Below are positions 1-10,157 of a stretch of 64,000 bases of DNA, piece by piece. The notes beneath the pieces are model-generated. The model worked only from the letters and a program-made list of their open reading frames with translations, was not told the origin of the DNA and made no database searches. This DNA comes from Phytophthora sp. 'mugwort' (lineage: Eukaryota; Oomycota; Peronosporomycetes; Peronosporales; Peronosporaceae): the NCBI GenBank assembly GCA_033558025.1, contig JAUCEF010000013.1, positions 4,705,001 through 4,769,000 on the forward strand. Reading direction: 5' to 3'. The stretch's first letter is position 1. Each line of letters starts with the position of its first letter. A program made the position numbers and the translations under genes.

Positions 1-19
1 TCGATGCACTTAGTGTTGC

Positions 20-300
20 TGTAACGGGGTAAGAGTTACCGCTACTAGCTTACACTATTAGTAGCAGAGGAAGCTTCTAATTAACAAACTCAAGTGTCAC
101 TTTAGTGGCAAATTTAACTCTGTTTATTGTTAAGTCCGAGGAAAAGTTTCCCGGACTTCTGTGAGCCACTCGAATGTGGATCTACTCCTGATTGGTCGAT
201 ATGAGTCTGGCTCCCAATAATCAACCAATAGGAGGATAGCTGCCTACTAATGTAGTGTGTAGAAACCTACTTACTTATGTAACGGACACAACCCGTTACA
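20..300 (-). repeat. 3' LTR of a Ty3/gypsy retrotransposon
   Basis: A 281-bp long terminal repeat. Its ends are a perfect 9-bp inverted repeat: TGTAACGGG at the left edge (position 20) and CCCGTTACA at the right edge (ending at 300), the TG...CA form of an LTR. A polypurine-type tract lies directly outside it at 301-318, and the pol reading frames run toward it on the minus strand, so this is the downstream (3') LTR. The matching 5' LTR is absent from the window, because the element is cut near 6655. No target duplication can be tested for that reason. Confidence 0.85.
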
Positions 301-318
301 TCACCCCCCCCTCTTTAA
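301..318 (-). promoter_or_regulatory. Polypurine tract (plus-strand priming site of the retroelement)
   Basis: Read on the minus strand, a purine-only stretch with a run of eight or nine G residues ends two to three bases before the LTR start TGTAACGGG. Its position and composition are those expected of the polypurine tract that primes second-strand DNA synthesis in LTR retroelements. The call rests on position and composition only. Confidence 0.7.
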
Positions 319-453
319 GTAGCGCTTACGGCAACTTAAGCGTAAAACATAAAGAAACACCCAACTGTCAATCAATCAATCCAACTGGCAAACGTGCGCG
401 CGACGAATTCACTCGGTAGACACCACCGAGTGTTACACATAGCAAGCAAGTTC

Positions 454-1500
454 ATGGATCCCGAAAAGCACGCAAGCGAGAACGAAGAGCAAGGCAACCC
501 GCTCTTCGAGCTGGCACCGCGCCTCATGGCGGAGCCTCGCGGGATGGACTCCAACTTTAAACCGTGGGAATTGTATGAACTTGATGACGCCGTGAATCCA
601 GATGGCCCTGAAAGAGATGAAAGCTTATTTCAAGCGATTTCGCGCAGTGAAAGGGAAGACAACGAACCACGCCTATTCACACGACGCATTGCAATGTTCG
701 TGATGCGCCTTCGTCCGAAGGTGGAGCGCCACTCGACGCGAAGGACGATCCTTCGCGAGTTGGATCGAGGCGCGCGAGGGAAAATTTAGTGAGCACTCGA
801 TAGGGGACCTGCGGACTCGCGTCTGCAGAAAACTGGAGATTGTGCTACGTCCATCTGCGTGATGGCTACAATCCTTGTGGAGGAGACTCGGGGCGTCCTG
901 CTCGATCTGAGTGGGACGAGCAGGTTCGACTGTATCCCCTTGAAAAGTTGGAACGGCGCTGGATTGGATATTACGAACGGTCGCTGCATGAATTTCACCA
1001 CGCGACGAAACGACGACAGCGTGTGCAACCACGAAATGACGAACATCGTGGGCGGCTACCGGAATCGCCGCCTGCTCGCGAGTGTAGCCGCTCTCGAGAT
1101 CGCGGTTGACTACCGGAATCTCAGTGCGTGGTCGTGTGCGCAGCCGGTCACGCTCGCGTGATCGTCGCTGGTCGCAGGGACCATGTTGGAATGGACTGGA
1201 TATTACCATGGAAAATATCGCTCGCGTGTCTACGGGCGAGAGCGTACTCGGGCACGAAGTCGCAGTCGATCGCGTGAATATTGTAACTGAGTCGGTTTGC
1301 TGCTGCGCTCGCGAGGGCGAATGCCAAATCGTTCGCAGATCTCTCGACAGGAATATTCGTGTTACTCCGGACAAGAATATTCGCATACCACTGGTCCGGA
1401 ATATTCCCAGACGTTTCAGCCTGAATATTCGCGGAGCTCGTGGAGTGAAGAACCATGGCGGCAGACTGGGACTTCTCAAAGTCGGTCACAGTATCCGGTA
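454..1500 (+). pseudogene. Antisense RS-rich reading frame in the 3' part of the gypsy element
   Basis: On the strand opposite to gag-pol, a protein-like reading frame begins at ATG 454 and can be followed through frame 1 (to 789), frame 3 (840-1109), frame 2 (1106 to about 1200) and frame 1 again (1201 to about 1500), with two stops or shifts between blocks. The first block is acidic and charged and looks like real protein. The middle carries Arg/Ser dipeptides (RSRSRSRD; ARSRSRSRE), and the end carries four units of about 8 residues with an EYS core near 1345-1440, coded by a roughly 24-bp tandem repeat. It converges on the chromodomain end of pol. RS domains are typical of splicing factors and some RNA-binding proteins; a function here is unproven. 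It could be a captured gene or an accessory reading frame of the element. Extra antisense reading frames near the 3' end are known in some plant Ty3/gypsy elements. Confidence 0.5.
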
Positions 1501-2733
1501 TATCCTCAAGGAGAGCCTCACGCGATTCCCACGTGTCCTCCTCTGGCGGGAACCCCAGCCAGCGGACCCGATACTGGATTTCGGGGCGTGCCGGGCGTTG
1601 GCCCGGACCGGGAATCGTTGCGCGTGCCGAGCGTTGATCTACGCGTCGGTAATACCGCGAGATACAGAACGCGATTTTCCCTTGGCAATCGTCGGGTCGG
1701 CCACCGGGTGTGTTACCGGTGGTAATCTCATGGATGAACGTGTGACGGCGCTGATTGTAACTGGAATGTCGGTGGAGTGTGCTTGGACCGTATTGTCTTT
1801 AGCCGTATTAGTGCCGGCAGGTAAAGGCGTGGATGTCGCGGAGGCCACCGGACCCTTCGCCGGTGGCGCTATCGAGGAAGACGCATGAGTTTTTCCTTGA
1901 GTACCGCTAAGTTCTCCCCCACCAAGAACGGGCCGATACCGTGGGGCGGAGGGGGGGGGGCTCCAAGAGCCAGAACGGCGGGAACACGCGGGTGCCGCGC
2001 AGAATTTACGAAGAACGGCGTCAACCCTGTTGACGCGTGCACGGAATTTTTGATCGCAAATTCGGCAAGCGGGAGAAATGAACTCCATGACGTAAAAGAC
2101 GTCGCGTAACTGCGAAGCACGTCCTCAAGGACGCGGTTGACGCGTTCTGTTTGCCCATCCGTCTCTGGATGGGCTGCCGTCGACATGAGGAGGCGGGTAC
2201 CGAATAATTCGAACAATTGGCTCCAGAAGGCCGATGTGAAGCGCGGGTCACGGTCGAAACAATTGATTCCGGCAGGCCGTGCGGTCGGAATATTAAGTCA
2301 AGGAAGAGCGTAGCCGTGTCTTCCGTAGAAACTTGGGCCGGAACGGCAGCAAAATGTACCATTTTGCTGAATCGCTCGACGAAGACCTTGACACCGGTAC
2401 GGCCCTGGTCATCCAAGGTGAGGCCGAAGATAAAGTCCATGCTGACGGAGCGCCACGCGTCCGTGGCGATTGGTAACGGACGCCATGAGGCCTGCGACGA
2501 GGAAGCCGGCCTAACGCACTGGCAGAACTCACACGATCGTACCCATTTGCGGACTCACTTGTACATATGGGGCCAGAAGAAGTCGCGCGACAGGGCGAGG
2601 AACGGTTCTCGCGTCTGAGGTGACCACCGACGGGAGCGTCATGGTATTCATGGACGAGACGAGCACGAAGATCGTCGTCAGCAGGGACGACGACGCGAGG
2701 GGAGTCGAAAGTATCGACTGTATACGTTAGCAA
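1148..2733 (-). pseudogene. Integrase and chromodomain of the gypsy element (broken)
   Basis: Integrase pieces appear in three minus-strand frames. 2293-2733 holds the His-rich N-terminal zinc region, 2021-2440 the first catalytic block (MDFIFGL, VERFSKMVHF), and 1869-2216 the end of the catalytic core with [13 protein letters not shown], the hallmark before the catalytic Glu. Downstream, at about 1490-1600, a chromodomain is readable (QYRVRWLGFPPEEDTWE), a module thought to steer integration into heterochromatin by binding methylated histone H3. The core is frameshifted, so integration activity must be lost. The reading frame after the chromodomain, to 1148, overlaps the antisense RS region and has no recognisable domain. 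Confidence 0.85.
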
Positions 2734-2786
2734 CGCACCATCAAGCTGATACCGCTTGATGTGAGAAAGAACGGGACTTGTGAGTT

Positions 2787-4674
2787 TTATTTCGGACTTG
2801 AGGGTCGGCTCGCGCAGATGGTCAATATTGTTCGCATAGAACGAATCATGAGCATAGCCTCCGCGACCAGATCGCAGAGGGACGGAATCGGGGACGTCAA
2901 TGTCGCGTTGACGTCAAGCTGAACACAGCACGCGCACTCTTCATCCTCATCCACTTCAACGAGGGCTTGATGACCGGGGTCCCGACGTGGATCGTAATCG
3001 GGACGGTGCGACAACGCGTCGGCAATAATATTATTCGTGCCGTGCTTGTAATGCACGACGAAATTATACTCCGCAAAGATTGAAAACCAGCGAGCCATGC
3101 GTTGCGAGAGGTGCGGACGTTTGGTCGCAGTCTTCAGCGACGCATGATCCGTGTAGAGCGCGAATGTCTGCTCACCAAGCAGGTACACTCTGAACTTAAT
3201 CAGGGCGTAGCGCATCGCGAGCAGCTCCTTGTCATGTACCGGGTAATTCCTCTCGGCCGGCTTTATCTGTCGTGAGTGGAAGCTCACGACGCGCTCGCGG
3301 CCCTCATCATCGAATTGCATAAGAGCGCGTCCGATGGCAAAATCACTGGCGCCACAAACCATGTGGAATGCTTTGGCGTCGTTGGGGAGTACCAATATTG
3401 AAGCTTCGGAGAGGCTCTTCTTCACCGAGTCAAACGCTGCTTGGTGTTCCGGACGCCATAACCAGACGACATCCTTCTTGAGCAAGGATGGCAGTGGCTG
3501 GATCAGGCCGGCGTAATTCTTCGTGTACTTGTGAAGACAATTCGCGACTGACGGAGTTCCGTTTGGTTCTTGGGCACTGGCCAAGAGCATATCAACGTAA
3601 CCTTCTCTGGGTCCGCTCGGACACCGTCTCCGCTGACATAACACTCGAGAGCTGGAATCTCGGGTGCAGAAGACGCATTTCTTCAGGTTCGCGTACAACT
3701 TGTTATCGCGCATCACGTGAAACACACGTTTCAAGTGCCAGAGGTGAACTTCGACCGCGCTGAGATTACCTTCAGCGTGACTGCAAACGAAGATATCGTC
3801 GAAGTAGCTCGGTGCAAAGTCACGGAGCGGGCGGAGTACTTGGGAAACCATGCGATTGAACATGCCAGGGGCGTCTTGAGCCCTTGTGGCATCACGAGTC
3901 ACTCACAGAGCATATGGGAGTGCTTACCGCAGTGAAGGGAACATCACTCTCTCGCATGAGGATCTGATAGAACCCGTCTGTCAGATCGATCGCGCTGTAG
4001 ATCGTGCTGCCTGACATGGAGTCTAATACCATGTCCTTTCGAGGAATCGGTGTCTACGCGGGGATGGTGGCATCATTCAGCTTGTTAAAAGCGTGAACGA
4101 TGTGCCATCCACCCGTCGCCTTCTTGACGCAAAAAAAAAATCGGACTCGAGTGAGGCGAGATGCTCTCACGGATGTGGCCGGCTCGATGTCGACCTTCGA
4201 AGAACTCGTCGATCGCAATGACTTGGTCTCGTGGCAGTGGTCACTACAGCGTCACGCAGTATTTCGTGCCCGGGGCGAGGTCAATGTCGTGGCGAACTCC
4301 TCTGTCGGCGGGGAGTTCTGCAGGAATTTTATCCGGGAATACATCTGCGTATTCCCGGGCAATCGTGTACACCGGATTATTGGATGCCTGGAGTGATTCC
4401 CAGGACTGAGCCGCGAACCGTTCTTCGCGAGCTGATTTCGGCTCGGCCTCATAACGCCGAGCCGACACGCTAGTGTCAATTACAGTGTTGAACGTGTCAT
4501 GCGCTGGGGCCCAAAAATTACCTTCTTGAATTTCTCTATCACCTCGATGGTGATCAAGCACACTTGATCAATTTCGCCGGACTTAAGCTCGTGGAGGAAA
4601 TTCTTCCACGAGAGACCCGGCAACCGGATGATCGACGCTGCGTCGCGAACTGGCTCGAGACCTCGATTCTGCAA
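2787..4674 (-). pseudogene. Reverse transcriptase and RNase H of the gypsy element (broken)
   Basis: The RT start is readable at 4244-4370 (EYADVFPDKIPAELP, then DIDLAPGTKY). The palm motif YFDDIFV, the YxDD active site, lies in the 2787-3902 frame near its N-terminus. After a garbled stretch the same frame gives the connection and RNase H-like part (KNYAGLIQPL, PVHDKELLAM, TDHASLK, NNIIADALSHRP). At 4560-4640 a linker (SWKNFLHELKSGEIDQ) precedes the RT. Between 3900 and 4240 the frame shifts more than once, so the catalytic domain is not continuous. It copied the element's RNA into DNA in intact relatives. Confidence 0.88.
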
Positions 4675-4871
4675 CTGCGTTGTGGGGGACCATCCATATA
4701 CTCAAGGGTGTGCACGGATTCCAGCATAGCCTGTTTGCTGTCGCTGGGATCGAGGCCGGGTTTCAGCCGTCGCTTGGCTCGGCGCGATGATTTCGTGCGT
4801 CTCGAGCCCCTGCTCGAGACTGATACGCCACTGTCGCTGCCCGATGAATTTGACTGAATACCCCCCTCTAG

Positions 4872-5165
4872 GTGCGAGAGCTCTGCCTCGATCGCACCGG
4901 AATCATGCGGGAGCCTCTGCTCGACCGCCTCAGCAAATCGCGGGAGCCTCTGCTCGACTGCCTAGAAATTTGCGGGAGCTTCTGCTCGACCGCCTCGAAG
5001 GAATGCGGGAGCCCCTGCTCGACCGCGTTGGAAATTTGCGGGAGCCTCTGCTCGACCGCCTCGTGAATACGCAAGAGCCCTTGCTCGATTGCGTCGTAAA
5101 TTTGCGGGAGCCCCTGCTCGGCCGCCATATTTCGCGGGAGCCTCTGCTCGACCGCCTCAGGACAT
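4872..5165 (-). repeat. 33-bp minisatellite inside gypsy pol, about 8-9 copies
   Basis: Units begin with GCGGGAGCCTCTGCTCGACC or a near variant and recur every 33 bp, which keeps the reading frame. On the minus strand they code for an 11-residue repeat with the core AVEQGLPQI, a pattern compatible with a short helical or coiled-coil spacer. It lies between protease and reverse transcriptase. One unit at about 4942-4973 is only 32 bp, which shifts the frame and turns the peptide into RQSSRGSR-like text downstream. The last units diverge (a shortened copy near 5110-5139). Confidence 0.85.
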
Positions 5166-5405
5166 CTAACGATACGGCGCATACCATGCAAAGAGGGCCA
5201 CCGCCTTCTTGATGCCTGGAATGCGTCGTAGTGGATTGATCCACCACTCGGACGTGTGGTCAGTCCGATGGTGCGACGAGCAGGTGTGTGAACACCTCTC
5301 GTACTTCGAAATCGTGCCCGACGTTTACCGATCGGGCCAGCCAGTCAATCTGCGGACGATACAGTGCAAGTCACGATATCCCTAGGATGCCGTTGAACGC
5401 GTAAT

Positions 5406-5738
5406 TTATCTCGTACACCATGAATTCGTCGTTGCTACGGAAGCCGTCGAAAGCGTACGGGAGCGAGACCACTCGTCGCGGCACACAATGCGGGTCCCGT
5501 CGGCCAATTTGACGATGTGTTCACCCGGCCCCTCATGGACCGGAACCGAAGCGGGTAGAAGCGAGAGACATGACGCCCTGAAGAAGTTATTCGACGCGCC
5601 GGAGTCGAGAAGCGCGTGGAGTGGATGCCGCGCACCAGCGACAAACAGACTGACGATGATCAGTCTGGAATCACCGCTGGTAGTGGTGGCATTAAAATGT
5701 GCATTCTGCACATAGGAGCTAGGAGGTTCGGTTATCAC
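5406..5738 (-). pseudogene. Retropepsin-like aspartic protease of the gypsy element
   Basis: A 110-residue minus-strand frame with the active-site motif LLDSGASNNF followed by the flap-like region (IVKLADGT). The order gag, protease, RT is kept. Retroelement proteases act as dimers with one DSGA/DTGA per chain and cleave the polyprotein. The frame appears continuous over the catalytic motif, but the C-terminal end is lost by a frameshift before the minisatellite region. Confidence 0.8.
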
Positions 5739-5795
5739 CGGTGGACCCGGACCTCCGTTCCAGCCAGTAGGGCTCCCCGCACCTACTGGGCCTAA

Positions 5796-6655
5796 TCATT
5801 TTGTGGCTGGGCCGTCTGGCGAGGAGCATCGTCCCTCTGGGCGACTGCGTTCGCGTAGACCGGCGCAGCAGCGCGGTAAACCGGCGCGGGCGCGCGCAGA
5901 CTGCCGCGCGATGGCCCTGCTTACCACAGCGGTAGCAGGTCGTGATACTCGGGGTGCGAGTGCCGTGGTTGGGCAATTGACTGCGGCCAACAGGAATGTC
6001 GATCGCGTCATTGGCTCGGGCACTGACCCGCGGGCTTCGACCGGGGGACCGCGGGAGTATGAAGACGACACAGTATAGTCCTCGCGTGGCGCGAGGACGA
6101 AGGCCTCTTCCAGGGACTTCGGGTCGGCGCGCGTGATAGAATAGCGCGTCAAGCCCTCGTGCATACCAAAAATAAAGACGTGTACTTGCGAGGCCATGTC
6201 GATAGGGTTCGTAAGTACACACAAATCTAAGTGTCGTGTCTTCTGAACGTAAGCGCGCATTGACAGTCGACCTTGCTTGAGAGCAAAAAAGTCTGCTCGC
6301 GTGCGAGTCGCAGGTCACTCTGGATGCTCTCCAGAGTGGGGAACGCATTGGAGTCGCCAACCAGTTTGCCTAGGGCCCAGTCCTTCGTCATCCGGACAGG
6401 CGAGACAGCAAGAAGTCAATTATTGCTGGTCACTTCGATTAGCCTCGAAGCGATTGCGATGTCGACTTCGCGGAGCCAGCGGTTCAGTGGCAGACGGTCT
6501 TGTCCGACACCGGAGTAAGTCGACGTCTCCATCTTGACAGCATCGTTCCGCGGGCCACGCGAGGGAGTTGATACTCGCCGATTCGCTTCGGCGAGCTCGC
6601 GTGACATGAAGTCTTGAGTGGCGCGTTGTCGTTCGGGCGTCGCTGAGGTCAGCAG
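5796..6655 (-). pseudogene. Gag of the gypsy element with a zinc knuckle
   Basis: The capsid-like part reads in two blocks. 6416-6655 contains [11 protein letters not shown] and [18 protein letters not shown]. 5796-6260 contains [20 protein letters not shown] and then DPKSLEEAFVLA. After a frameshift near 5990 the nucleocapsid zinc knuckle CYRCGKQGHRAAVC (C-X2-C-X4-H-X4-C) appears in the 5719-6360 frame. This is the retrotransposon gag architecture usual in oomycete gypsy elements. A stop lies just upstream of the readable start, and the leader is missing. Confidence 0.85.
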
Positions 6656-7760
6656 CGACTACTTCCGAACACAATTCCAGTGTGCCGTCAACAATGTCGA
6701 ATCGTCGCTTCTGAAACTGCGGCCCACGCATCCACGACGAATTTAGCAGATGTCAACAAATCCCATCGTCTTTCAGGCCCAACCTGCTCGATAACCCACT
6801 GGACAAACATGTTCTTGTATTTCAGCTTGAAATTTCGAATGATGCCGGCGTCCGTTGGCTGCAGGTGTGATGTAGTATTTTTTGGCAAGAAGTGAATTTG
6901 AACATTGTTTAGCTCCATATATCGGCATGGCCACGTGCTTGTCGAGTGGTAGGAGAACTTTTCGCCCATGCATCCTTAAATTTAGAGCCCGCACCAATGT
7001 AAAAAAAACTTGAGTCGTCATCCACGCTTTTTGGTTCGAACAATATTCCATAGGAATTACACCAATATTCACACCTCGAAAGCAACGCGGTTTCGCAGCT
7101 CTGTTGATCTCGATAGGCTTTAGTTTTTCAGTCCTGTTAAGGTTGCAGCACAAACCGATACTGATTCTGATCTTGCCCTTCTTTTTACCTGCAACCGATT
7201 AAGTTGCTAGCGTTTGGTTGGGTAGCATGCGGTAAAGTAAAGCTGTTTTATCATATTGAAAATATCCTGGAAGTTGTATCGGTCAAGCAACTCCATTAAT
7301 TCAACGCGCTGCTGTCCAAGTTTGGTAGTTTCCACCCAGCCGGCCTCCCCGTGCATCCTGTGAAGCGTAACGCCATGACGGAACTTGAACGATGAATTAA
7401 GGACAGCGAAATAGCCTCCTCCCCAACGAGTTCGTTTGTTTTCGTTCGCAGAACCTCGTCAAAAAGAATACCCTTTGCTTCTTGAGCATACACGAATGCC
7501 ATAAGTTTGATCTCGATAGAAACATGCTGAGGTTTGCGTTTCTTTTTCATGTTGCTGCTGGGTGTGCTGTCGAGGGGTTGGTTAACAATTTTACCAATCG
7601 TCGAAAGACCGATGCTTTTATCGATGTGCACTGTAACCCCACTGCTGGAGGTCAACGCGCTTGAGACTGGGGTTTGCTAGGAGATAGCGGCGGAGCTCAT
7701 TCTTTTCATAGATAGTCAGGTGTTGCGTGACGAAACAATTGCTCTGGTGTTGGTCGTATT
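6650..7760 (-). pseudogene. Pogo/Tigger-like DDE transposase remnant
   Basis: Minus-strand pieces give, in order, an N-terminal helix-turn-helix and CENP-B-like region (LTIYEKNELRRYL near 7700; MKKKRKPQHVSIEIKLMA near 7540), the lead-in to the first catalytic box (HGEAGWVETTKLGQQR, 7300), and the DDE_1 core (KPRCFRGVNIGVIP; KAWMTTQVFF; HGRKVLLPLD; FLPKNTTSHLQPTDAGIIR). Decay is clear. The NMDET box near 7245-7256 is frameshifted, and the tryptophan codon in HCWRHTGI is a stop near 6688. The end of the transposase meets the gypsy gag at about 6650. No terminal inverted repeats were found. Confidence 0.85.
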
Positions 7761-9257
7761 TCAAATGAGCCGTTATTTTTCTTCTCGTACAACGCGAGAT
7801 TAAGTGAGGAAGCTCGCTTACACTCTTAAGCTTTATAGCCAGTTTGTCTTGTTTTTACTATGCAAAAATTTGGAATCCAACTCACGGCTTTTATAATCGA
7901 ATTCCTGTTATTCCAGATGCTCCTATAGCCGGCGTTTTCTGTGTACCGTATAATACCGACAACCCATCAACCGTCACGGTGTAGACTAACATAATTAACC
8001 AAAATCAATAGGTTTTTGTAATGATGTAGACAGACCAAGTTAGCCCTACTCATCGTCAGGTTGGACCTCAAACACTTCTGCCTCGGCATTCTCAACAACG
8101 TCGCTGTCATCTTGCACCTTCCCGAAACGACGATCAAGCTGTCCCAGGTGGAGGGTCTCAATAGCGACGATAGTAGACGTTTGAAGGACGTCGTCAGGCA
8201 CTGCTGCGCCCACCGGCTCGCCGCCAACCGCATCGACTTCCGCAAATAGATAAATTTACGCTTGGTCTTTTTGAAGCTTTGCCCTCAACCACAGGGAATA
8301 ACCGAGCGAGAGTGTCGCTCATGTTTTGTGGCCACGACAGTGGTTGATAGCTGCCAGCTTGACAAAGTACGGTTCCGAGCTTCGTTTGAATTCGTGGCGG
8401 CGTTCCCTTTGCCATTTTCGCCGCGCTATCGACCTGGGCGCCGGCGCGCCACCCATTTCGGCGCGCATCCGACGTGCGTTCCACATAATGTGTAGACCAC
8501 CTTATGCAGGTCTCTAGATAAGGCATAAACTAGGGCTGTCGGAAGCTAGAAGTACGGATGGCGTTCCGGCAACGTTAAAACTCCGGAGAAACTGGCTCTT
8601 AACGCAACGCTATCAGCTAAAGCAACGCTATTTCATCGATTCGTACTTAGCCGGATTGTTATGGTAAATATATTAAGTGCGTGGACGGGTGCCATGACCA
8701 TCAAATCGCTAAAGTTGGAGGTGTCGACAGGAAAACTGTCACCCAGCTAGGCCCCAAAACCCTTCCCTGTCAGGCTTAACCCTACAGGGCCAAGCGATAT
8801 ACCATACTTGATCCTGGGTTTAAGACCGAGTGCTCCGCACACGGATCTTAAACCGCAGGCGTTGTGTCGGCTAGGTCCCCAAACATCATTTCATCCCCTC
8901 CTGGAGTTAACATTGCAGGACGCAATTCGTAGAAGTACTCAACTGTAAAGTGACAAGTCTCGACGATTCGGCTCATGGTATTGGCTGAAATAGTGCTGTC
9001 GGAAGGTAGAAGTATTATACGGTATACTACTTCGTATTTATGCTATTATATCGGAAAAACTAGTAAGTGTTGGTGAAGGCGACGCTGCAAGACGAGTCCA
9101 GAAAATTTGATTTTCTAATTGAAAAAGCACCTCTATTTTCTTGTTTCCAATCTAATTGGGACCGGTTGCTTATCAATCCATCTTTCTAAATACCTCTATG
9201 TGTACATGCACAAGTCTATCCACTTCCAGCCAAGATAATGCCACCGTCTCGCTCCAT
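7761..9257. other. Repeat-derived spacer without a recognisable gene
   Basis: No supported gene. A minus-strand stretch at about 8040-8260 reads as an acidic tail (DDSDVVENAEAEVFEVQPDDE, ending in a stop) that resembles the C-terminus of a transposase, but no catalytic motif accompanies it. A 20-odd-bp direct repeat (GCTGTCGGAAG followed by TAGAAGTA) occurs near 8538 and 8993. Confidence 0.4.
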
Positions 9258-9914
9258 CTACAGCATATTTGCTGGGTCCCTAGCGTGCGCAAGTTGCTGC
9301 TGCGCCGCTGTGTCGGACTTGTGTTCATGTTGACGATACAACTGCTGCTCCGCTAGTTGCTGATCCCGCAGCAACTTCTTCTTCCGGTGCCGTTCCTTGC
9401 GCTCTTTGCGCTCGTCAAACACTTCAATGCCCACAAGTCCGAGCTCGCAGAGTCCGATGACGACGGCGCTGCGCAGCTTGGGGCCAGAGTAGAGCGTCAT
9501 CTTGAGTACGGATTTCAGGACAACGGCATAGAAGATGGCCACGACCAGCGAGGTCAGCATGAGGTTGTATTTGTAGTTGCGCGCCTTGCGCAGGCGCTTG
9601 ATCTTCCAGCAAAAGAGAAACTTAGCGAAGTAGACGAGGAACCAGGCGAAAGCGAAGGGCGTCGGGTAGAAGACGTAGATCCACTGCAGCAGGCGCTCGT
9701 TCTCATCCAGCTGACCCTGCGTGTACTTGCTGGCCACGAAGCTCGCAGCGTATGACGTGCCAGCGCCGACGTCGAAGAAGGCCACGACCACGGCGAAGAT
9801 GGCGAAGAACGTTAAAGACGCGTACAGCCAGCGGTAGAAGCGCTTCTGGTGCACAAACCCCCAATAGCCGTCCGACACCTTCAGCATGTTACGGATCGCG
9901 CGCCGCTTCCCCAT
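9258..9914 (-). CDS. Small multi-pass membrane protein with a basic/Gln-rich tail
   Basis: A 218-residue protein, start chosen at ATG 9914 (MGKRRAIRN); the frame is open further upstream but without another ATG. Four hydrophobic segments are visible: roughly residues 33-52 (YASLTFFAIFAVVVAFF), about 82-105 (IYVFYPTPFAFAWFLVYF), about 117-138 (NLMLTSLVVAIFYAVVL), and a shorter one around SAVVIGLCELGLVGI. The C-terminus is a charged, Lys/Arg-rich then Gln-rich helix (RKERKERHRKKK, AEQQLYRQ). No family was recognised. It lies divergently from the SDR gene at 10158, with about 240 bp between the start codons, so the two may share a promoter region. A conserved oomycete membrane protein is the likely status. 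Confidence 0.8.
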   Translation of the reverse strand: MGKRRAIRNMLKVSDGYWGFVHQKRFYRWLYASLTFFAIFAVVVAFFDVGAGTSYAASFVASKYTQGQLDENERLLQWIYVFYPTPFAFAWFLVYFAKFLFCWKIKRLRKARNYKYNLMLTSLVVAIFYAVVLKSVLKMTLYSGPKLRSAVVIGLCELGLVGIEVFDERKERKERHRKKKLLRDQQLAEQQLYRQHEHKSDTAAQQQLAHARDPANML

Positions 9915-10157
9915 GGTCACTTGGGGGTTACCGCGAAAAGGCACTGCGACTTGTTTCTTATAGTCAGCACGCGAAGACTTGGCAAAATATTCATTCGTAC
10001 GTAAGGGTTTCGCAAAATTGTGTACCGGTATTAAATTATCGAAGCAGTTAAGTGAGGTTGCATGACGTCACACAAGCCTCGTGAACTTCACGGTGAAAAA
10101 TACTGTCCCGAACCCATTTGTGTGGCTGCCATTATTCCTCCGGTAATCCCCATCAAG

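Larger units (their letters stand above)
20..6655 (-). mobile_element. Degenerate Ty3/gypsy chromodomain retrotransposon, 5'-truncated
   Basis: Domains lie in the order gag (zinc knuckle), protease, reverse transcriptase, RNase H, integrase, chromodomain, then 3' LTR, all on the minus strand. Protease before RT and integrase after RNase H is the Ty3/gypsy order, and the chromodomain makes it a chromovirus-type element. Each domain is split by frameshifts or stops, so no polyprotein can be made. The 5' LTR and leader are missing: at about 6655 the gag frame runs into the 3' end of a pogo-like transposase. Two unusual parts are listed separately: a 33-bp minisatellite (4872-5165) and a plus-strand RS-rich reading frame near the 3' LTR (454-1500). 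Confidence 0.9.

Noticed and set aside
4860..5200. CRISPR-like array (regular repeats near 33 bp)
   Set aside because: Units are contiguous without unique spacers, lie within a retroelement reading frame, and the organism is a eukaryote; it is a minisatellite.
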